From: Candidatus Borrarchaeota archaeon
Lineage (GTDB): Archaea > Asgardarchaeota > Sifarchaeia > Borrarchaeales > Borrarchaeaceae
Direction: 5' to 3'
Assembly (NCBI GenBank): GCA_016840645.1
Contig: JAEORY010000178.1
Location: 1-7,591, forward strand
DNA: 7,591 nucleotides
The notes under the pieces were generated by a model. The model saw nothing but the letters and a program-made list of their open reading frames with translations. It was not told where the DNA came from and made no database searches. Below, in pieces: positions 4,323 through 7,591 of the stretch; the first letter of the stretch is position 1, and the number at the start of each line of letters is the position of its first letter. A program made the position numbers and the translations under genes.

Positions 4323-4520
4323 TTGGATAAACCAAAAATTATTGCAGGAATTGCCTGTATGTTACCTATAACTTTGTTTGGCCTGATTAAATTAATCAGC
4401 AAAGTAACATTTAGTATAGGTGACCCAGGAGCTTTGGCTATTGCTGTTATGTATATTATATGGACATTATTTGGCATTTTTGGCGCAGGATTAACAGCAT
4501 ATGGAATATTAAAGAAATAG
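4323..4520 (+). CDS. Two-helix membrane protein, TTG start (65 aa)
   Basis: AAGGAGGT (4307-4314) lies 9 bases before TTG 4323; the next in-frame ATG (4359) would remove part of the first helix. The product has two transmembrane helices, about residues 6-27 (IIAGIACMLPITLFGLIKLI) and 36-60 (GALAIAVMYIIWTLFGIFGA and on), with a short loop (SKVTFSIGDP) and a Lys-Lys end. It starts the operon running to the SPFH gene and sits 12 bases before the lipoprotein gene. Two-helix hairpins of this size include holins, but there are no lysis genes nearby, so an envelope role with the neighbours is at least as likely. Confidence 0.8.
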   Translation: MDKPKIIAGIACMLPITLFGLIKLISKVTFSIGDPGALAIAVMYIIWTLFGIFGAGLTAYGILKK

Positions 4521-4532
4521 GAGGTAACACAA

Positions 4533-4967
4533 ATGAAAAAGATTATTTTGGTATTGTTAGTGCTGACTATGTTACTACTTACTGGTTGTGGTCAGTACAG
4601 CAGTGGTGAAAGAGCAGGAGAGATAACTAAGTTTTCCAAAAAAGGACTTATATGGAAGACTTGGGAAGGTGAAATGAATTTAGGTGGAATGAGAGCAACA
4701 GATAGTGGTGCAGTATCTAATCTATTCCAGTTTAGTTTGGATAACAGCAATAAATATAATGTTGACAACAATCAAATGATAACAGAGATACAATTTTGTA
4801 TGAGTACAGGAAGAAGATGTAGGCTACATTATGAGCAGGAAGTTCTTACTGCACCATGGAGAGCTGATACCCAATATATAATAACAAAGGTTGATATATT
4901 AGGTGATGAACCTAATGGAAACTATGTTGATGTAGAGGGTGGAAGATTCAATGTTGTGGTTGAATAA
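4533..4967 (+). CDS. Predicted lipoprotein (144 aa)
   Basis: GGAGGTAA upstream of ATG 4533 overlaps the previous stop. The protein opens with a classic lipoprotein signal: two lysines, a hydrophobic core and the lipobox LTGC with C19 as the lipidated residue, so it should be anchored on the outer face of the cytoplasmic membrane. The mature part holds YSSGERAGEITKFSKKGLIW (residues 22-41) followed by KTWEGEMNLGGM (42-53). I recall a similar YS-GxRxGxxxKFSxKG...KTWEGE block in uncharacterised phage and bacterial proteins, but could not verify this here. A second block is PWRADTQYIITKV (108-120). C89 and C96 could form a disulfide. Function unknown; a surface role is inferred from the signal. 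Confidence 0.88.
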   Translation: MKKIILVLLVLTMLLLTGCGQYSSGERAGEITKFSKKGLIWKTWEGEMNLGGMRATDSGAVSNLFQFSLDNSNKYNVDNNQMITEIQFCMSTGRRCRLHYEQEVLTAPWRADTQYIITKVDILGDEPNGNYVDVEGGRFNVVVE

Positions 4968-4969
4968 AA

Positions 4970-5191
4970 ATGAAATGTGTCATTTGTGATGAAGAAATAC
5001 CTTGGCTGTCTAAAGTTGCTAGATTGGTATTGTTTGTTAAGCATAATATTTGTTCAAATTGTTTAATTCATATACAAGCTGAACAATATATTAGACATTA
5101 CAAAGAGATGGAAAAACTAAAAGAACAAAGAAGAAAAAAGGTAAAAGAGTACATAAAGAAGAACGGAGGTGTTTTGGATGAAAACATTTAA
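4970..5191 (+). CDS. Two-knuckle Cys protein with basic helical tail (73 aa)
   Basis: ATG 4970 lies two bases after the lipoprotein stop; no strong SD is seen, so coupled translation is likely. The protein has C3-x2-C6 (MKCVICDEE) and C28-x2-C31 (ICSNC) with about 21 residues between, a probable treble-clef or zinc-ribbon site. A charged helix follows over residues 36-67 (IQAEQYIRHYKEMEKLKEQR and on). The region between the knuckles is fairly hydrophobic (VARLVLFV) but too short and mixed for a membrane helix. It may be a small nucleic-acid-binding or adaptor protein; that is inference. The end overlaps the next gene by 14 bases. Confidence 0.75.
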   Translation: MKCVICDEEIPWLSKVARLVLFVKHNICSNCLIHIQAEQYIRHYKEMEKLKEQRRKKVKEYIKKNGGVLDENI

Positions 5192-5402
5192 GGCGACAAA
5201 GTTCAGTGAAACTGAAATTGAACTAACAAGCACTGAACAACTTGAGGACCTCTATAAGATTATAGAGGCAGAAGAAAACTTTATCCTTAAATGGAAAGAG
5301 GGTAATGTTTGGCAGTCAGAAGTTATGATTGGAAACAATCTGTCTGCTAAAGTAAAAAATGGTGATATAAGATTGTCATCTAAAGAAGGTGGTAAAGAAT
5401 GA
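5178..5402 (+). CDS. Hypothetical small alpha/beta protein (74 aa)
   Basis: The ATG at 5178 is used because GGAGGTG (5165-5171) precedes it by 6 bases; a GTG at 5169 overlaps that SD. The product starts MKTFKATKFSETEIELTSTE, has a helix (EQLEDLYKIIEAEENF) and likely strands (FILKWKEGNVWQ, LSAKVKNGDIRLSS), and ends KEGGKE. The fold could be a small alpha/beta roll. The GG near the end is encoded by the SD of the SPFH gene (AAGGTGG, 5386-5392), so it should not be read as a ubiquitin-like tail. It overlaps the SPFH start as ATGA. Family not recognised. Confidence 0.75.
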   Translation: MKTFKATKFSETEIELTSTEQLEDLYKIIEAEENFILKWKEGNVWQSEVMIGNNLSAKVKNGDIRLSSKEGGKE

Positions 5403-6709
5403 TTTGGATAATAGTAGGAATTTTGGCAGTAATCACTACAATAGCATTAATAGCTATGTATAGGATTATTCCGCCAAGTGAGGCACATTTGGTTGTATGT
5501 CCAACCAAAAAGATGGTTTGTGCTTCTGATGAAAGAGTACAGAATGAACAGGGAAGCAAATGGTATTTGCATATTCCATTAATTAGGCAGGTTAGAATTA
5601 TAGACCTGACAACTAAGGAATTAATTGTAAATCAAGAGACTTATGAGAAGGGGCAGGCAAGATACAATGTAAAGAGTTCTACAAAGTATAGAGTGAAAAA
5701 TGTAGAAATTGCAGCTGAAACATTCATTAGTCAAAATGACTTGCAGGAACAATTAACAGAAGTTATCAGAGCATCAGTTAGGGCAGTAACAGTCAGATAT
5801 GATGTAACTGAGGCAAGGGCTAAAAAACAACTAATGAGTGAAGAGATTCAGAAAGAGTTTGTAGATGATTTCTCTAAATGGGGTCTTGAGCTAATTAACT
5901 TTCAGCTTGTAGATTTTAGAGATACAGAAAGTAGCAAAATTATCTCTGATATTTCAAAAAGAAGAGAAGTTGAAATTGAAGCCACTACAAGGGAGCAGAA
6001 TGCAGAAAAGATAAAACAGGCTAAGATGAAAGAAGCTGAATCAGACGAGAAGGCTAAAGAGAGAGAAATTGAAAGAGATAAAGTTGTTGGAGAGAGACAG
6101 CAACAGATGAAGCAGGCAGTTGCTGAAAAGGAAAAAACAGCCAAAGAGAAGGAGTATGAAGTTATCCGTGTACAAATTGTCAAACAGGCAGAAATTGACA
6201 AGGATAAAGCAAAGGTAGATGCAGCACGAGATAAAGAAGTTGAAGAGATTAGGAAGGAACAGAAAAAAGTAGAAGGAGAAGGAGATAGGTTACGTGCTGA
6301 GGAACAGGCTAAAGGAGAAGCTGCACCAATTAGAGAAAAAGGTTTAGCAGAGGCTTTAGCTAAGGAAAAACTTCAAGCGGCTTTGAATAAATTTAAACCT
6401 GAAGCAATAAGGGCGTTGGTAGCTGAAAAAATTGTTGATAAAGACCTACAAGTTGGAAAGGCAACAGCAGATGCACTTAAAGAGGCAGATGTAAGAGTAT
6501 TTTCAGGTGGAGAGGGAGACAAGGCAGGTTTTGACTTTGCAAAACTTTTGGCGGCTATGTCAACAGGTGATGACATGGCAACTGGCGCAACGTTAAACAG
6601 GATTGCAAGACCAAATGACCTGGGCCTTTCTGTATTAGGCATAGAAAACCTTGCAGAAAAGAAAACAAAACGAAAACCTAAAAAAGCTGGAGCAGATGCT
6701 TTAGCTTAA
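5399..6709 (+). CDS. SPFH-domain (flotillin/stomatin-like) membrane protein (436 aa)
   Basis: AAGGTGG (5386-5392) precedes ATG 5399. Residues 2-20 form one N-terminal membrane helix. Residues 24-185 are an SPFH domain: IPPSEAHLVV (24-33) just after the membrane, strands around WYLHIPLIRQVRIIDL (55-70), LREQ-like ISQNDLQEQLTEVIRASVRA (110-129), and the typical WGLELINFQLVDFRDTE (161-177). Residues 185-330 are a long Ala/Glu/Lys/Arg coiled coil like the flotillin stalk. A C-terminal region follows (about 328-385), with a basic tail. SPFH proteins oligomerise into membrane scaffolds or cages and usually work with a partner encoded beside them; no NfeD-like gene is present here. This is the most certain call in the window and the last gene of its operon. 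Confidence 0.95.
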   Translation: MIWIIVGILAVITTIALIAMYRIIPPSEAHLVVCPTKKMVCASDERVQNEQGSKWYLHIPLIRQVRIIDLTTKELIVNQETYEKGQARYNVKSSTKYRVKNVEIAAETFISQNDLQEQLTEVIRASVRAVTVRYDVTEARAKKQLMSEEIQKEFVDDFSKWGLELINFQLVDFRDTESSKIISDISKRREVEIEATTREQNAEKIKQAKMKEAESDEKAKEREIERDKVVGERQQQMKQAVAEKEKTAKEKEYEVIRVQIVKQAEIDKDKAKVDAARDKEVEEIRKEQKKVEGEGDRLRAEEQAKGEAAPIREKGLAEALAKEKLQAALNKFKPEAIRALVAEKIVDKDLQVGKATADALKEADVRVFSGGEGDKAGFDFAKLLAAMSTGDDMATGATLNRIARPNDLGLSVLGIENLAEKKTKRKPKKAGADALA

Positions 6710-6725
6710 TTTTTTTTCTTTTTTA
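6684..6725 (+). terminator. Intrinsic terminator overlapping the end of the SPFH gene
   Basis: AAGCTGGAGC (6684-6693) pairs with GCTTTAGCTT (6698-6707) in a 10-bp stem with two G-U pairs and an AGAT loop, followed by AA and a T-tract (6710-6718, then more T to about 6727). Upstream A residues can extend the stem into the T-tract. The right arm includes the last two codons and the first base of the TAA stop. This is a bacterial-type terminator for the 4323-6709 operon. Confidence 0.7.
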
Positions 6726-6745
6726 TTTACGTATTCTAAACGTCA

Positions 6746-6778
6746 GGCAAATGCCACCAATAAACAATAAAAGGTGGT
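6746..6778 (+). promoter_or_regulatory. Hairpin that can hide the SD of the last gene
   Basis: GCCACC (6753-6758) can pair with GGTGGT (6773-6778), a 6-bp stem including one G-U and a 14-base A-rich loop. The right arm contains AGGTGG, the SD of the gene starting at 6785. A competing small hairpin, GGCA 6746-6749 with TGCC 6752-6755, uses the same left arm and would free the SD. This is the layout of a translational switch, but the stems are short and the idea is untested. Confidence 0.35.
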
Positions 6779-6784
6779 TTCATA

Positions 6785-7591
6785 ATGGATAAAGACATCA
6801 AAGAGATGAGGCAAAAAGCCCAAGAAGAACAAGACAGAATAAAAAAGAACCGTTCATTATTCTCAAAATTATTCAAAAGTAGAGTAGAAGTTTCTGAGGA
6901 GTATAGTAAACCTGCTAATAAAAAAGAAGATGTATGGGATAAAGACTATAAGGATGTTTTTCATAAAGTTGTTGATAAACTAAAGGAAGATGGCATATCT
7001 GTAGTCACTAAAGATACTCCTGTAGGAACAAAAGTTGGCAAGGATACTTATGTAGGCACTAAAGATGAATTAGCTGAACTTGAAGAAAAGAAAGAACAAG
7101 AAATTAAAAAGATTAATGATAAACTTAGCAAGAATATAAAACTTCTTAAAGCTGATATGGATTATGATATAAAAGAAAGAGATAAAGAGCTTAATGAATC
7201 TGTTAAAGAAATAATGGAGGAAATGGAAGAAGAGATAAAAGATATGAGGCCGAGTGAAAGAAAAGAAATTGAAGATAGTTATGGTGAACAACTAAAAGAG
7301 ATAAAAACTGAAGCTGAAGATGATGTTAATCAAATAAAAGAGGAATATAAAGAGCAAATAGAAGATTTAAAACAGGAAGCTAAAGAAAAAATAGATGAAA
7401 TAAAAGAATGTGAATATGTTGAAGATTTAGAAACAGAAGAAGATGATGATAGTAATATTTATCAGTGTAAGACATATAGAAGAATGGGTCCTACTTTTAT
7501 GCAATTTGTAGCTGGAGCAATTGGTCTTGGTATTGTTCTTATGGTTGGATATTTAGTTCTTGAGCAAGTTCAAAGTGTAATTGTTTCAGAC
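6785..7591 (+). CDS. Coiled-coil protein with C-terminal membrane segment (3' truncated)
   Basis: AGGTGG (6772-6777) precedes ATG 6785 by 7 bases, and the frame stays open for 269 codons to the window edge, so the gene is incomplete. Residues 1-32 are basic and helical. Residues 74-93 hold a small internal repeat, KDTPVGTK and KDTYVGTK. Residues 94-210 are a highly charged coiled coil (Glu/Lys-rich, with IKEEYKEQIEDLKQEAKEKI near its end). An acidic linker (DLETEEDDDS) and a basic KTYRR come before a membrane helix at about 238-260 (MQFVAGAIGLGIVLMVGYLV). The arrangement mirrors the SPFH protein upstream, with the membrane segment at the other end. It follows a terminator, so it may have its own promoter. 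Function unknown; an envelope partner of the SPFH protein is possible. Confidence 0.85.
   Translation, partial: MDKDIKEMRQKAQEEQDRIKKNRSLFSKLFKSRVEVSEEYSKPANKKEDVWDKDYKDVFHKVVDKLKEDGISVVTKDTPVGTKVGKDTYVGTKDELAELEEKKEQEIKKINDKLSKNIKLLKADMDYDIKERDKELNESVKEIMEEMEEEIKDMRPSERKEIEDSYGEQLKEIKTEAEDDVNQIKEEYKEQIEDLKQEAKEKIDEIKECEYVEDLETEEDDDSNIYQCKTYRRMGPTFMQFVAGAIGLGIVLMVGYLVLEQVQSVIVSD

Noticed and set aside
5178..5402. The Gly-Gly near the end of the 74-residue protein as a ubiquitin-like tail
   Set aside because: It is followed by Lys-Glu and is encoded by the SD of the SPFH gene.
5902..6642. Two long minus-strand frames opposite the SPFH gene
   Set aside because: They arise from the Ala/Glu/Lys-rich coiled-coil codons read backwards; the SPFH protein accounts for the region.
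7070..7291. Minus-strand Phe/Ile-rich frame resembling a membrane protein
   Set aside because: It is the complement of Lys/Glu codons in the coiled-coil gene; no SD.

Overview
This is an AT-rich window that reads almost entirely on the + strand. It holds 21 probable protein genes, many under 60 codons, in tight head-to-tail arrangement: ATGA and other short overlaps, Shine-Dalgarno (SD) sites placed inside the end of the preceding gene, and few gaps. There are no ribosomal, metabolic or replication genes and no recognisable phage structural genes. The dense run of unrecognised small proteins, with an E1-like ThiF-fold enzyme, a flotillin-like SPFH protein and a lipoprotein, looks like an accessory segment of a phage, large plasmid or other mobile element. 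The host is most likely a low-GC bacterium such as a Firmicute. The reasons are AGGAGG-type SDs, a textbook lipobox (LTGC), and a hairpin plus U-tract terminator at the end of the SPFH gene. Several SDs of GGTGAT type and the lack of clear sigma promoters mean an archaeal host cannot be excluded.

Layout. 1-589: the tail of an upstream gene and two small proteins, all three with paired cysteines (possible zinc knuckles). 595-717: a 40-residue membrane microprotein. 808-1913: five small proteins, mostly acidic, of unknown function. 1926-2030: a gene-free interval that folds into a strong branched RNA structure, followed by a tiny zinc-ribbon gene whose SD points at an AUA codon. 2231-3475: an 81-residue protein ending in Gly-Gly, a very basic 107-residue protein, and the E1-like adenylyltransferase. 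3491-4098: a membrane microprotein and two unknown soluble proteins. 4107-4302: a second, larger gene-free interval with higher GC, closed by a 13-bp long-range helix and containing hairpins and a likely pseudoknot; I regard it as a structured non-coding RNA. 4323-6709: a two-helix membrane protein, a lipoprotein, a two-knuckle Cys protein, a small unknown protein and the SPFH protein, in one closely spaced operon ending in an intrinsic terminator. 6785 to the end: a coiled-coil protein with a C-terminal membrane segment, cut by the window edge.

How the parts may work together. The 4323-7591 block is an envelope module: two-helix membrane protein, lipoprotein, SPFH scaffold and a coiled-coil membrane protein. 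The 2231-3475 block has an E1-like enzyme that normally adenylates the C-terminus of a ubiquitin-like or sulfur-carrier protein, but no clear partner is present; the GG-ended neighbour is only a weak candidate. The two structured RNA intervals are the most interesting unexplained elements. They share an AGGAGU/ACUCCU helix and each lies just before a gene with a non-AUG start.
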